Shown: positions 40,943-51,199 of the stretch, piece after piece
Layout: every line of letters begins with the position of its first letter
How positions within the stretch are numbered: the first letter of the stretch is position 1
Assembly (NCBI GenBank): GCA_036655355.1
Contig: JAVVQG010000002.1
Location: 124,001 to 188,000 of the forward strand
Reading direction: 5' to 3'
Length of the DNA stretch: 64,000 nt
Source: JAUNSR01 sp036655355
GTDB lineage: Bacteria; Bacteroidota; Bacteroidia; Bacteroidales; JAUNSR01
Notes under the pieces: model-generated
The model's database searches: none
What the model was told of the DNA's origin: nothing
The model's input: only the letters and a program-made list of their open reading frames with translations
Program-made: the position numbers and the translations under genes

Positions 40943-43900
40943 TTACAAGGTTACATTAATACCACAAGACAACACTCTTGAAAGCGGATAGATCTTACCG
41001 CTTCCATATTCGCCTCCCACGGCTTCCGGGTCGAAGATATCGGAAATAGAGGTGATGGTAAACAGGTTATCTCCTGAGAAGAATACACGTACTTTACTCA
41101 AACCGGCTTTCTGAACCATCGCATTCGGCAACGTATAACCAACCTGGAGGTTTTTCATACGCACATACGCGCCATTCTGAAGGTATCCGGTCTGCACCTG
41201 TTGATTCTTATTTGAATTGGATGAGTCAAAGTATGGTTTTGGGAAATATGCATCGAGGTTCTCTCCCATCTCATGACCCGCTTCACGGAAATAATCGTTG
41301 TGTTCCTTGAATCCGATTGACTGCCAGAGGTTACCCACGGCACCCCAGAAATAGTTTCCGCCTAGAGCCAGGTCACGTTTAGCCACCCCTTGGAAGAAAG
41401 CGCGGAAGTCGAAACCGTTCCAATCGGCGCCCAGAGTCACCCCGAACTGATAACGTGGCGTTTCATTTCCGATAATGCGTCTGTCGCCCGGTTTGGCTAC
41501 CGTATTCGATCCGGTAGTGATGATGCCGTCGCCATCTAAATCTTTATACATGATATCGCCCGCACCCCATTTGCTTCCCAACTGACTTTGGTCTACTTTG
41601 GCAAGGTGTTCATCCATCTCTTCCTGAGTTTTTGCGATTCCTATGGTTTCATATCCCCAGATCTCACCCATCTGACGTCCTACGTAATAGCTGCCCAGGT
41701 TCTTCGAATCGTTCGGATATTTGGTAATCTTACTTTTCATGTCCGCCAGGGTAGCTCCTACCGTATAGTTTACCTTACCGATGCGGTCATTCCAATTCAC
41801 GGCCAACTCCCATCCTTTGGTACGCATCGCCGCATTATTGATACGCGGCAAATTACCGGTGTCGATACCGATAATAGGAGATTTCTCTTCCGGCGGTCCG
41901 ATCATATCATCGGTCAGACGGTTAAACCATTCTGCCGTTACAGACAGACGGTTGTTGAACGCCCCCAAATCCACCCCGATATTCGTGGTAGAGATCTTCT
42001 CCCACGTCATCATGCTACTCACCAGAAGCGGAGCGGAAGCCGTAGTCGGTTTTTCCCCGTTCATCAGCCAACTTCCACCTTTAAGGCTGAGTGGTTGTGA
42101 GGGATAGAACGGATAATACGCCTTGGTATTCTGATTACCCAATTTACCCCATGACACACGTGGTTTGAAGGTATTCACATAGTCCGAGTACGGCTCCCAG
42201 AAACTTTCGCGCGCTACGTTCCATCCAAGAGAGAACGAAGGGAACCAGTTCCATTGCTTGCTGCCCACGAAACGGGAAGAACCGTCGTAACGCATGTTCA
42301 TTTCCGCAAGGATACGACCGTCATAATCGTAATTCAATCGTCCGAAGAAACCGGCGGTCGACCATTCCTGCATATAAGCCGAAGTGTAATCTTTTCCCAT
42401 CGACGTATTGATACTCGGCACGAGATCGCTGATTACATCGTCACGACGGGCATACAAATAATTTTCTTTATAAAGCTCCGAATTGAATCCAACCAACACC
42501 TTCAGGTTGTTGCGGTTGATCGATTTCGAATAATCGGTAAAGAGATTGGTTGTCAACAGGTTGTTACCTTGACCCATCGACCATGCATAGGTTGCGCCGG
42601 GACCATTTGCTCCGTTGAACGCCAACGCTACGGGCTCGTTATTCGAATTCCATTCGTAGATTTTAGCCAGGTTTTCACGTCTTGTGAAATATTCCGTTTT
42701 CAGCGATACTTCACCGCGGATATTCCAGTCTTTCAAAGGCTTGATTAACAAATTAGCTTGTGTATAATACGCGTCTTTTCGTCTGTTGTGACGGCCTCCG
42801 TCTTGAATCTGAATGATCTTCGAGTTACGCATGTAGTGTCCGTTCGGATCTTTGAACGGCATCGTAGGCCAAGTGCGGGAGATGTCATGGTAATACAATC
42901 CATCGTCATCGGCATAGGTCGGTCTGTCTAGGTCCTCGCGGATAAAGCGGGTATTCAGTCCGATCTGCAACCACTCTGTCACCCAGGTCGAAACACGCGC
43001 AGCGGCATTCATACGTTCGAACGAATCATCGCCGTAACGAAGGTTACCGCTCTGTTTAAGGTAAGCGCCTGACATGAAATAAGTAACTTTCTCGGTTCCA
43101 CCACTCACACTCAGATTATGTTCCTGTGCGAAACCGGTGGTGTAGTGATTTCGGGTCCAGTTCTGATTATCGTTCGCTTTCTGGTGAAATTCGTACATAC
43201 CGTTTCCCGGATTCGGGATGGTTGAGGTGGTCAGGTCGCCTCGTTGGTAAGCCAAGATGCGTTCAAGAGTTTCCTTCGAAAAGACAAGGTCTTGCGAACT
43301 GTTATCTGCCGCTGTATTAAAGTACTGTGCAAACGTATATGAATCCATCATATCCACCAGATTGGTAGGATCGGTCCAACGGAAGTTAGCTCCATAATTC
43401 AAGGTGACTTTTCCGGCTTTTCCGCTCTTCGTAGTGATCAAGATCACCCCGAACGGCGCACGGGATCCGTAAATACTGGAAGCTGCGGCATCTTTCAATA
43501 CCGATATTGACTCAATATCGTTCGGATTGAGTGCATCCATATCACCCGCTATCCCGTCGATAAGTACCAGTGGAGATGAATTGGAGCCCTCACCGATTGT
43601 TCCTGCACCGCGAATGTTGATGTTTAAGCGATTTCCCAAAGCGCCACCCTGATTGTTTACAGAAAGATTCAATCCCGGAACCACACCTTGTAGCGCTTGT
43701 CCCACTTGAGCCACCGGACGTGATTCGAGTGTCTTGCTATCTACCGAAGTAACCGCTCCGGTGAGGTTGACTTTCTTCTGTGATCCAAAACCCACGACCA
43801 CCACCTCATCGAGGTTCTGTGCGGATTGTGCCAGATTAAAAATAAACTTTGTTTTTGAGCCGTCAACCGTCTCAGATTGCGGTATCAATCCCACATAAGA

Positions 43901-44119
43901 AACCACCAGCGTTTCACCTACCGCTGCGTCCAAAGAGAAATTACCATCGAAATCGGTAACGGTTCCCCGCGTTGTTCCTTTAATAATTACGGATGCCCCG
44001 ATGACGGGTTCATTGAGAGACTTGTCCATCACGGTTCCCGTGATGTTTAATTGTTGCCCGTAAACATGGAAAATTCCAAACAACAAGGAGACAAGGATTA
44101 ATGAAATCTTTTGCTTCAT
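40943..44119 (-). CDS. SusC/RagA-family TonB-dependent glycan transporter
   Basis: A 1058-residue outer-membrane TonB-dependent transporter. After the signal peptide (to about residue 21) comes a carboxypeptidase-regulatory-like domain (ITGTVMDKSLNEPVIGASV), the TonB box region DEVVVVGFG at about residues 103-111, the plug domain with NPNDIESISVLKDAAASSIY, and a 22-strand barrel ending with Leu. This is the import channel of the locus. It is the first gene of the five-gene operon susC, susD, sulfatase, fucosidase, sulfatase. A -7 match lies at 44163-44170. Transcription is probably controlled by the divergent hybrid sensor at 44383. Confidence 0.95.
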   Translation of the reverse strand: MKQKISLILVSLLFGIFHVYGQQLNITGTVMDKSLNEPVIGASVIIKGTTRGTVTDFDGNFSLDAAVGETLVVSYVGLIPQSETVDGSKTKFIFNLAQSAQNLDEVVVVGFGSQKKVNLTGAVTSVDSKTLESRPVAQVGQALQGVVPGLNLSVNNQGGALGNRLNINIRGAGTIGEGSNSSPLVLIDGIAGDMDALNPNDIESISVLKDAAASSIYGSRAPFGVILITTKSGKAGKVTLNYGANFRWTDPTNLVDMMDSYTFAQYFNTAADNSSQDLVFSKETLERILAYQRGDLTTSTIPNPGNGMYEFHQKANDNQNWTRNHYTTGFAQEHNLSVSGGTEKVTYFMSGAYLKQSGNLRYGDDSFERMNAAARVSTWVTEWLQIGLNTRFIREDLDRPTYADDDGLYYHDISRTWPTMPFKDPNGHYMRNSKIIQIQDGGRHNRRKDAYYTQANLLIKPLKDWNIRGEVSLKTEYFTRRENLAKIYEWNSNNEPVALAFNGANGPGATYAWSMGQGNNLLTTNLFTDYSKSINRNNLKVLVGFNSELYKENYLYARRDDVISDLVPSINTSMGKDYTSAYMQEWSTAGFFGRLNYDYDGRILAEMNMRYDGSSRFVGSKQWNWFPSFSLGWNVARESFWEPYSDYVNTFKPRVSWGKLGNQNTKAYYPFYPSQPLSLKGGSWLMNGEKPTTASAPLLVSSMMTWEKISTTNIGVDLGAFNNRLSVTAEWFNRLTDDMIGPPEEKSPIIGIDTGNLPRINNAAMRTKGWELAVNWNDRIGKVNYTVGATLADMKSKITKYPNDSKNLGSYYVGRQMGEIWGYETIGIAKTQEEMDEHLAKVDQSQLGSKWGAGDIMYKDLDGDGIITTGSNTVAKPGDRRIIGNETPRYQFGVTLGADWNGFDFRAFFQGVAKRDLALGGNYFWGAVGNLWQSIGFKEHNDYFREAGHEMGENLDAYFPKPYFDSSNSNKNQQVQTGYLQNGAYVRMKNLQVGYTLPNAMVQKAGLSKVRVFFSGDNLFTITSISDIFDPEAVGGEYGSGKIYPLSRVLSCGINVTL

Positions 44120-44162
44120 GAATTGAATATTAGATTAGAATTACAATTGTGTTTCTCTGTGC

Positions 44163-44170
44163 CAAAAATA
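44163..44170 (-). promoter_or_regulatory. Candidate -7 box for the susC operon
   Basis: Minus-strand TATTTTTG matches TAnnTTTG, 43 bp before the susC start. The upstream -33 region is weak (CTTG at a long distance), as might be expected for a promoter that needs an activator. Confidence 0.45.
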
Positions 44171-44261
44171 TTCTGAATGAGGATACGACACGCAAGGCAC
44201 TCCGTTCATTATGTGCTGCTATATCATTCAAATACTTGCTTCTAGCAAAACAGCATAGGTG

Positions 44262-44325
44262 TTTCATTCAATCATAGGGGGTGTTTTATTCATCGATCCA
44301 ATAAGAAAAATAGATTTCATTCAAT
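44262..44325. promoter_or_regulatory. Direct repeats in the HTCS-susC divergent spacer
   Basis: TTTCATTCAAT occurs at 44262-44272 and again at 44315-44325. A related ATCATTCAAAT lies at 44223-44233. The second copy overlaps a dyad (TTCATTCAATTGATGAA from 44317). Their place upstream of the susC -7 box makes them candidate binding sites for the hybrid regulator. Confidence 0.45.
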
Positions 44326-44382
44326 TGATGAATTTTTTATTACATTCGCAAAAATCAGTCTTACCTTGATCAACTGTTTTAT

Positions 44383-47300
44383 ATGTTACGACACCTTATT
44401 CTCATGCTTTTGGTTCTATCCGGTCTCCCCTGTCATGCCCTTTTCGAACGTAATCTAAATACGTTGAATATGCTGAACGGACTGGCAGATAATACTGTGA
44501 ATTGCATTCTAAAGGATCAGAAAGGGTTTATCTGGTTCGGAACAAACAACGGAATTAGCCGCTATGACGGAAAGACGATCCGAACATTCAACGATCCGGA
44601 CCGGTATCTTAAAATACATGCCCTAAAAGAGGCGTCAAACGGTTTTTTATGGATGATTTCCAATGGAGAACTCCTTGCATTCGACCCGCGTCAAGAAAAG
44701 ATACATTCCGTGCGGTATCAGGCCTCCCCTTTCTATTCGGTACGTGATTTCACGATCGATTCGGACTCCTCTATCTGGGTCGTTAAAAGAGGTACATTGC
44801 AAAAAATCACACTTGATTTTTCTGATCTGCATGAAACGAACGGCACACTCCGGGTCTCCCGAGCGGAGAGCATACAACTAAAAGAGCGCGTGAATCACAT
44901 CGTAGCGAATCTGTGTACGGTCTCACCGGATACGCTCGCGCTGGTCACTCTCATGGGAGAGGTTGTTCTTCTAGACAAAAAAGCACCCTACGAGTGCTTG
45001 ATTCGAAGCTGCGCTAGCGGCATGGAATTCACTCCGATGGCGTTGTTTTATGAAAATAACCAATTATGGATCAGCACCATCGGGTCGGGTGCGATCCATT
45101 ATTCGATACAGAGTGAGCGATTTACACGGTACACCTACCTAAATACGAAACCCACCTTCTTTTCTCACCAAGGAGTGTATGAGATCACCTCTTTACACGA
45201 CGGCCGATTTTTAGCCTGCACCTGGAACGGGGTGACTGTATTGGAACCGGACAGTTCCAATAACGGATTTACAACTACCGTTTTCAACAACCGGACATCG
45301 GATTATTATAAAAACGTTGAATCGCGCATCTTATCTGCTTATTATGACGAAGTGGCGGAAAAACTGTGGGTCGGCACCAACGGTGGAGGTGTAATTGAAT
45401 CGGATCTCAGACAAAGCTTCTATAAACAGAGTCACCAGAAAACACATAACGAGATTTGGAACATTGCATTTGATGAAAAGAATCGCGTGTGGCTCACCTC
45501 TTTTCACGATGGAATCATGCGTAGTCCCGAACCTTTTGATGAGAACAAAGAGTTGGAATTCTTCACCGTCAATGACCGCTTTGCCGATAAAGGAGCACTT
45601 TATCGCTGCATGGTGCAGGACAGCTCCGGAAATTTCTGGTTTGCCGGAAGTAACGGCTCCTTCATCCATTATGATCCGCAAACAGATAAAAAATCTTACT
45701 ACTCGCTTCCACTGAATGGAAGAGAGTTACAGAATACGGATATCCTCTCTTTGCTTCTGGACGAAAAAAATCAACTCTGGATCGGGACGGACAAAGGTCT
45801 CTTTAGGACGGATGAAAAAAGCCGTAACAAGCCTCGGAAAATGATCACCGATGCGCCCCACAACAACCTCTTCATCCGGTGTCTTGCGAGCGATGCGCAA
45901 CATAACATCTGGATTGGTAGCCATACGGGATTAAAGAGGTATGGAGACGGCAAAGTGAAGGATTACAGCCGTATCTACCCGTCGGATATCCGCTCTTTAT
46001 TATTCTCGAAGGATGGTAATCTCTACATCGGCACTCAAAACGGACTATTCGTTCACGATTGTGAAGCAGATACCACCCGCATGGTTTATACCACACGAAA
46101 CGGACTTTGCAATAATTTCATCGGATGTCTGACAGAAGATGCAAAAGGTCGTTTGTGGATCGGATCAAATTCCGGGATTTCGAAACTGAACCGGGAACAA
46201 GGCATCTTTTATCACTTCTATATTTCGGGAAACAACCGAACCGTTTTCCTCAGAGACAGCCTTCTGATGTGGGGAAACAACAAATCGGTCACCTATTTCA
46301 ACCCTTATAAAACCGGTTCGAAATCACACATCTCCCGTCATGTTTATATAACACAGTTGGAAGTGAATAACGAGTGCGTTCAAGTAAACGGAAAGATAAA
46401 CGGCCAAGTGATTCTGAAAGAGGAGATCAGCTCGGCGAAGGAGATTAACCTGAATCACAAGAACAACAAGTTCTCACTGCATTTTAGCAACCTCTCTTTC
46501 ACATCCGAACCGCAGAAATATTACTATCGCCTCTATCCATATGAAAAAGAGTGGCTTATAGCTGAAGAGAATGAGAAGATAGCGTATGCGATGCTTCCTC
46601 ACGGCAAGTATCGTTTCGAGGTAAAAACCCTTCTGCAGGATGACTCTACGGGCCCTGTCACCACCTTAAATGTGGAGATTCAGCCTCATTGGAGTCACAC
46701 GGTGTGGTTTTACCTGTTCTGCTTTACATCGCTTGTTATGTTATTTCTCTATGCTTGGCGCCGCAACCGAATCATACAAAAAAGAAAAGAAAATGCCGCA
46801 GCACTCAATCAGGAACTGAAACGGGTCACTTACGAACGTGAACAGGAAAAACAACTCAACAGAGAACGCATCAATTTCTTCACGAATGTCTCTCACGAAT
46901 TGCGAACGCCGCTTACTTTGATAACGGCGCCGCTGAGTGAACTGATTAACGACGATCAGATTCCGGCCAAAAGCCGTTCCCGTCTGAAACTGATCGACGA
47001 ACACGCCCGGTTGCTACAATCTACTGTAAATGAGTTGCTATACCTGCAAAAAATCAACGCTTCTCTGATAAAAATCAATGCCACAAATCAAGACATGGCG
47101 GCATTGATCCGAAAAGTGGTGAACTCTTTCGGAGAATTGGTAGCACTCAACGAGTTGGATTTAAAATTGGAACTGGAGTCCGATATCATTGATTTCTCCT
47201 TTGACGGGTCTAAAATGGAATCTGCAATCCGCAACCTGCTCTCCAATGCAATAAAATACACGCCCAAAGGGGGTATAATCCGTGTGGAAGTCTCCTCCGT

Positions 47301-48423
47301 CGAGGTTGATGAGAGACATTATTGCAGGATAGACGTTTGCGACAACGGCCCGGGAATCGCGAAGGAGAAACAGCATAATATCTTTGACTCTTTCATCACG
47401 ACGGAAAATGAACCGCTTCTTTCTACGAAAATGGGGTTGGGACTCCAAATTGTAAAAAATACCATCGACCTGCATCACGGCACCATTGAACTGGAGAGTG
47501 AAAAAGGGAAAGGTTGCCGTTTCATTCTTACGATTCCGATGGATCCTTCCGATACCCTTTTGAGGGAGAAAACGCCGGATCTCGATCAGAAAGAGAGCCT
47601 CCGGGAATCCGGACCGGAGAAACCGGAGGGCATCGTCGGCAAGAGACATTCCGGAAAGAAACTCCTAATCATTGAAGACAATGCGGCCATCCGATCGTAT
47701 GTGTGTTCTCTCTTCGAAGAGGAATACCATCTTTTGTGGGCAGAAAACGGTAAAGAGGGATTAAATCGTATTGCAGAATTCAAGCCGGATCTAATCCTTT
47801 CGGACATCATGATGCCTGTAAAAGACGGATTTGAGGTTTGTAGGGAGATCAAAGAGGATGCGGGGACTGCACACATACCGGTAATCCTGCTCACGGCGAA
47901 AACCGAAGAGGTGGAGTTAATCGAAGGAATGAAAAACGGAGCGGATGATTATCTGATGAAACCATTCAATCCGGAAGTGCTTAAATTAAAGGTGGAGAAC
48001 CTGATCCGTTCACGCGAACAGTTAAAACGACTTTATACGAAAGCGGTTATCCGAAATAGCAATACCGTACTGCCAGATGGGGATGAACAGATGACGGCTG
48101 AAAAAAGTGCATTCATGCAGCAAACCATCAATCTGATTGAGACGAACCTATCGAATCCCGACTTTAATGTCAAGATGCTTGCCCGGTACCTGAACATGAG
48201 CCAGCCGACCCTTTACCGCAAGATCAAAAAAGAGAGTGATCTCTCGATCACGGAGGTAATCCGAAGCGTACGGATGAGCAAGAGTGCCGTTTTATTGTTG
48301 GATAAGAGGTATTCTGTACAGGAGGTGGCCGAAATGGTGGGATTCAATGACATCGCTACTTTCAGAAAGCACTTTACGGAACAGTTCGGTGTAGCCCCTT
48401 CACGGTATGGTGCCGATTCTTGA
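44383..48423 (+). CDS. Hybrid two-component system regulator (HTCS) of the PUL
   Basis: A 1346-residue single-chain sensor and transcription factor. A signal peptide is followed by about 750 periplasmic residues of beta-propeller repeats (for example IWFGTNNGISRYDG, LWVGTNGGGV, LWIGSNSGISKL) and a Y_Y_Y-type domain. A membrane helix lies at about 774-794. The kinase has NVSHELRTPLTL with the phospho-His at about 838, an ATPase domain with NLLSNAIKYTPKGG, a receiver with phospho-Asp at about 1141 in LILSDIMMP, and a C-terminal AraC-type DNA-binding domain from about 1255. It should sense a breakdown product of the locus substrate in the periplasm and activate the divergent operon. The gene is complete. 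Confidence 0.95.
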   Translation: MLRHLILMLLVLSGLPCHALFERNLNTLNMLNGLADNTVNCILKDQKGFIWFGTNNGISRYDGKTIRTFNDPDRYLKIHALKEASNGFLWMISNGELLAFDPRQEKIHSVRYQASPFYSVRDFTIDSDSSIWVVKRGTLQKITLDFSDLHETNGTLRVSRAESIQLKERVNHIVANLCTVSPDTLALVTLMGEVVLLDKKAPYECLIRSCASGMEFTPMALFYENNQLWISTIGSGAIHYSIQSERFTRYTYLNTKPTFFSHQGVYEITSLHDGRFLACTWNGVTVLEPDSSNNGFTTTVFNNRTSDYYKNVESRILSAYYDEVAEKLWVGTNGGGVIESDLRQSFYKQSHQKTHNEIWNIAFDEKNRVWLTSFHDGIMRSPEPFDENKELEFFTVNDRFADKGALYRCMVQDSSGNFWFAGSNGSFIHYDPQTDKKSYYSLPLNGRELQNTDILSLLLDEKNQLWIGTDKGLFRTDEKSRNKPRKMITDAPHNNLFIRCLASDAQHNIWIGSHTGLKRYGDGKVKDYSRIYPSDIRSLLFSKDGNLYIGTQNGLFVHDCEADTTRMVYTTRNGLCNNFIGCLTEDAKGRLWIGSNSGISKLNREQGIFYHFYISGNNRTVFLRDSLLMWGNNKSVTYFNPYKTGSKSHISRHVYITQLEVNNECVQVNGKINGQVILKEEISSAKEINLNHKNNKFSLHFSNLSFTSEPQKYYYRLYPYEKEWLIAEENEKIAYAMLPHGKYRFEVKTLLQDDSTGPVTTLNVEIQPHWSHTVWFYLFCFTSLVMLFLYAWRRNRIIQKRKENAAALNQELKRVTYEREQEKQLNRERINFFTNVSHELRTPLTLITAPLSELINDDQIPAKSRSRLKLIDEHARLLQSTVNELLYLQKINASLIKINATNQDMAALIRKVVNSFGELVALNELDLKLELESDIIDFSFDGSKMESAIRNLLSNAIKYTPKGGIIRVEVSSVEVDERHYCRIDVCDNGPGIAKEKQHNIFDSFITTENEPLLSTKMGLGLQIVKNTIDLHHGTIELESEKGKGCRFILTIPMDPSDTLLREKTPDLDQKESLRESGPEKPEGIVGKRHSGKKLLIIEDNAAIRSYVCSLFEEEYHLLWAENGKEGLNRIAEFKPDLILSDIMMPVKDGFEVCREIKEDAGTAHIPVILLTAKTEEVELIEGMKNGADDYLMKPFNPEVLKLKVENLIRSREQLKRLYTKAVIRNSNTVLPDGDEQMTAEKSAFMQQTINLIETNLSNPDFNVKMLARYLNMSQPTLYRKIKKESDLSITEVIRSVRMSKSAVLLLDKRYSVQEVAEMVGFNDIATFRKHFTEQFGVAPSRYGADS

Positions 48424-48582
48424 CAATTCGCCAAATTCAGGTCACAAGATCCGCTTCTAAACCAATGAATTGATATCGAAGTATTCATAAAATACATCTC
48501 ATTTTTAAACACTTCCTTGATTCGTGCGTTATACAAATGTAGTATTGGATTTTAGATATTATCAATAAATAGGAGAATAGTT

Positions 48583-49611
48583 ATGGATTTTCTAACAAAT
48601 GACAAACTTGTGATAGTGGGAGCAGCCGGAATGATTGGCTCGAACATGGTACAGTCTGCAATCATGATGAAGCTCACACCCAACATCTGCGCTTATGATC
48701 CTTTTGAACCGGCATTGGAAGGAACGGCAGAAGAGATGTATCAAAGTGGTTTTAAAGGAATTAACCTAACCTGGACATCCGATCCGGCGAAAGCTTTCCA
48801 TGGTGCAAGATACATCATCTCTTCCGGAGGTGCTCCGCGCAAAGCCGGTATGACACGTGAAGACCTGTTGAAAGGAAATGCAGAAATTGCCAGGGAACTG
48901 GGCGAGAACATCAAGAAATACTGTCCCGATCTGAAGATGTGCGTAATCGTTTTCAATCCGGCCGATATCACAGGGCTCGTTACCCTGATTTATTCCGGGT
49001 TGGCACCGAATCATTTGTGTACGTTGGCCGCATTAGACAGCACACGCCTTAAGGTAGCCCTTTCTCAGGAATTGAATCTTCCTCCTGACGAAATCAAATT
49101 ACCGCGTACGTATGGAGGTCACGGTGAACAGATGGCCGTATTCGCAAGCCACACCACCGTAGGAGGCAAACCGCTTAAGGATATGATCGGTACCGATGTG
49201 CTTCCGAAAGAGAAGTGGGAAGAGATCAAGAAGAAAGTGATGGGAGGAGGCAAACGGATTATCGATTTAAGGGGACGCTCCTCTTTCCAGAGTCCGGCTT
49301 ATCTTTCTGTGGAGATGATGCGCAGCGCAATGGGCGGCGAACCGTTTGAATACCCGGTAGGTTGCTATGTTGATACCCCTTTGTTTAACCACATCGTAAT
49401 GGGCGTTGAAACCACCGTTAATAAAGATGGCGTAAAATATACGATTCCGACGGGAGACCGCGAAGAGATGGAAGCACTTGAAACCAGTTACAAACACCTT
49501 TGCGCTTTACGCGACGAAGTGATTACGATGGGTATTATTCCGCCTGTAATCGACTGGCATAAAATCAATTCTCATCTCCTTACAAAAAATAACCAAAGTC
49601 AGAATGAATAA
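48583..49611 (+). CDS. mdh: Malate dehydrogenase
   Basis: A 342-residue NAD-dependent lactate/malate dehydrogenase family enzyme. The nucleotide-binding motif is VIVGAAGMIGSNM, the substrate arginine region is GGAPRKAGMTREDLL, which fits malate, and the catalytic His lies in YGGHGEQMAVFA. It should interconvert malate and oxaloacetate, in the reductive branch toward fumarate and succinate in anaerobic Bacteroidales. An AGGAG-like stretch precedes the ATG (about 48570), which is uncommon in this group, where leaders are normally A-rich. Monocistronic; hairpin at 49641-49676. No link with the sugar locus is implied beyond adjacency. Confidence 0.93.
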   Translation: MDFLTNDKLVIVGAAGMIGSNMVQSAIMMKLTPNICAYDPFEPALEGTAEEMYQSGFKGINLTWTSDPAKAFHGARYIISSGGAPRKAGMTREDLLKGNAEIARELGENIKKYCPDLKMCVIVFNPADITGLVTLIYSGLAPNHLCTLAALDSTRLKVALSQELNLPPDEIKLPRTYGGHGEQMAVFASHTTVGGKPLKDMIGTDVLPKEKWEEIKKKVMGGGKRIIDLRGRSSFQSPAYLSVEMMRSAMGGEPFEYPVGCYVDTPLFNHIVMGVETTVNKDGVKYTIPTGDREEMEALETSYKHLCALRDEVITMGIIPPVIDWHKINSHLLTKNNQSQNE

Positions 49612-49640
49612 ATAGGTTGATGATTTTATTTTTTTAGCAG

Positions 49641-49676
49641 AAACGCCGCTCCTTCAAATGAAAGAGTGGCGCTTTT
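49641..49676 (+). terminator. Terminator after mdh
   Basis: CGCCGCTC at 49644-49651 pairs with GAGTGGCG at 49664-49671 (one G-U), with A on the left and CTTTT on the right. It also lies just past the phoU stop on the other strand. Confidence 0.7.
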
Positions 49677-49708
49677 GCTTTGATTCGGAAACAACGACAC
49701 GATGTGCG

Positions 49709-50377
49709 TTATTCTGCTTTATCTTTGTGTTTGAGCACCTTGGCATCCAAGTAGAAAATAAGCTCTTCCACCAAGTTGGTACAATGGTCACCCAACCGTT
49801 CAAGTCTTCTTACGGTAGCATACAAAAGCAGCCCCTGTTTACTCGTTTCGGGATTTTCTTCGATGTTCCGCGCTATGATCTGCAATGCATCGCTGTTGAT
49901 CTGATCCACCTGATCATCCATCTCAAATACACGTATCGCATCCATCGAAGATTCCTCTTCGAGTGCCATCCGCCCCGTGGAGAGCATGTTTGAAACAATA
50001 CGGATCATCTCTTCGAGCCTGATTTCCTGTAAAAGAGGACGGTTGATTAATTCCCCTTTATTCTTTAAGACATATTGAGCAATCCCTTCGCAAAAATCTG
50101 CTATGCGTTCCAAGTCGTTCGAAATCTTCAACATGGCTAGAACAAAACGTAAATCAATCGCCACCGGCGCATACAGGGCGATGATGTTCTCACATTCACT
50201 GTCGATTTTCAGCTCGGTACCGTTAATGATTCTTTCGCGCATAATGACCTCTTTGGCTAGATCTTCATCCTGCGTCATCAAAGCCGCTCCCACTTTGGTT
50301 AATTGCGATTCTGTCATCGTCCACATATCCAACACTTTGGATTTTAGGTGCAATAGTTCCTGTTCAATATATTTCAT
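49709..50377 (-). CDS. phoU: Phosphate transport regulator PhoU
   Basis: A 222-residue all-helical cytoplasmic protein with the two PhoU repeats; the metal-binding motifs of the family are seen as DLRFVLAMLKISNDLERIAD and, in the second half, RRLERLGDHCTNL (E/D-x-x-x-D patterns). PhoU links Pst transporter activity to phosphate signalling and limits uptake when phosphate is high. It is the last gene of the pstC-pstA-pstB-phoU operon, 60 bp after pstB. No phoR-phoB pair is in the window. Confidence 0.95.
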   Translation of the reverse strand: MKYIEQELLHLKSKVLDMWTMTESQLTKVGAALMTQDEDLAKEVIMRERIINGTELKIDSECENIIALYAPVAIDLRFVLAMLKISNDLERIADFCEGIAQYVLKNKGELINRPLLQEIRLEEMIRIVSNMLSTGRMALEEESSMDAIRVFEMDDQVDQINSDALQIIARNIEENPETSKQGLLLYATVRRLERLGDHCTNLVEELIFYLDAKVLKHKDKAE

Positions 50378-50437
50378 TTGTATATCGTTTATTTCTTTAC
50401 ATTAAGATCAAATGCGGTTGATTTCCCACGAAAGAGA

Positions 50438-51190
50438 TTATCCGAAACGGCCGGTGATATAGTTCTGGGTAGATTCTTTTTCTGGATTCGTAAATAATTT
50501 ACGTGTATCGGAATATTCAATCAACTCGCCCATATAAAAATAAGCCGTTTTATTACTTACACGGGCAGCCTGCTGCATGTTATGCGTTACAATCACGATG
50601 GTATAACTGCTTTTCAGCTCATAGATCAGATCTTCAACTTTTGCCGTTGAGATGGGATCGAGTGCAGAAGCGGGCTCATCCATCAGCAGCACGTCGGGTT
50701 TTACAGCCATCGCCCGGGCAATGCAAAGACGCTGTTGTTGTCCTCCGGAGAGACGAAATGCGGAAGCTTTCAGTTTATCCTTCACCTCATCCCAAAGGGC
50801 TGCTCCGCGAAGCGATTCTTCCACCACCTGTTCGATGTATTTTTTATCTTTCACCCCGTTTACCCGCAGACCGTAGGCTATATTTTCGAAAATCGATTTT
50901 GGAAACGGATTGGGGCGCTGGAAAACCATTCCGATCTGTTTACGCAACTCATCCACATACACATCGGGGGCGTAAATATTTCGGTTGTTGAATAAAATTT
51001 CGCCCGTGAGATGGGTATTCTCAATCAAATCGTTCATTCGATTCAGCGTACGCAGGAAGGTTGACTTTCCGCATCCCGAAGGTCCGATAAAGGCAACGAC
51101 ATCATTCTTATCGATATCCATACTGATATCCCGTAATGCCTGGAATTGTCCGTAAAAGAAATCTACATTTCTGGCTTCAATGATTGGCAT
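50438..51190 (-). CDS. pstB: Phosphate ABC transporter ATP-binding protein
   Basis: A 250-residue ABC ATPase that powers high-affinity phosphate import. Walker A is GPSGCGKST at about residues 36-44, the signature is LSGGQQQRLCIARAMA, Walker B is VLLMDEPASALDP, and the switch His lies in IVIVTHNMQQAARV. Family-specific features include FFYGQFQALRDISMDI and GMVFQRPNPFPKSIFENIAYG, which mark PstB. It follows pstA by 9 bp. Complete and canonical. Confidence 0.97.
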   Translation of the reverse strand: MPIIEARNVDFFYGQFQALRDISMDIDKNDVVAFIGPSGCGKSTFLRTLNRMNDLIENTHLTGEILFNNRNIYAPDVYVDELRKQIGMVFQRPNPFPKSIFENIAYGLRVNGVKDKKYIEQVVEESLRGAALWDEVKDKLKASAFRLSGGQQQRLCIARAMAVKPDVLLMDEPASALDPISTAKVEDLIYELKSSYTIVIVTHNMQQAARVSNKTAYFYMGELIEYSDTRKLFTNPEKESTQNYITGRFG

Positions 51191-51199
51191 AGATTCGGA

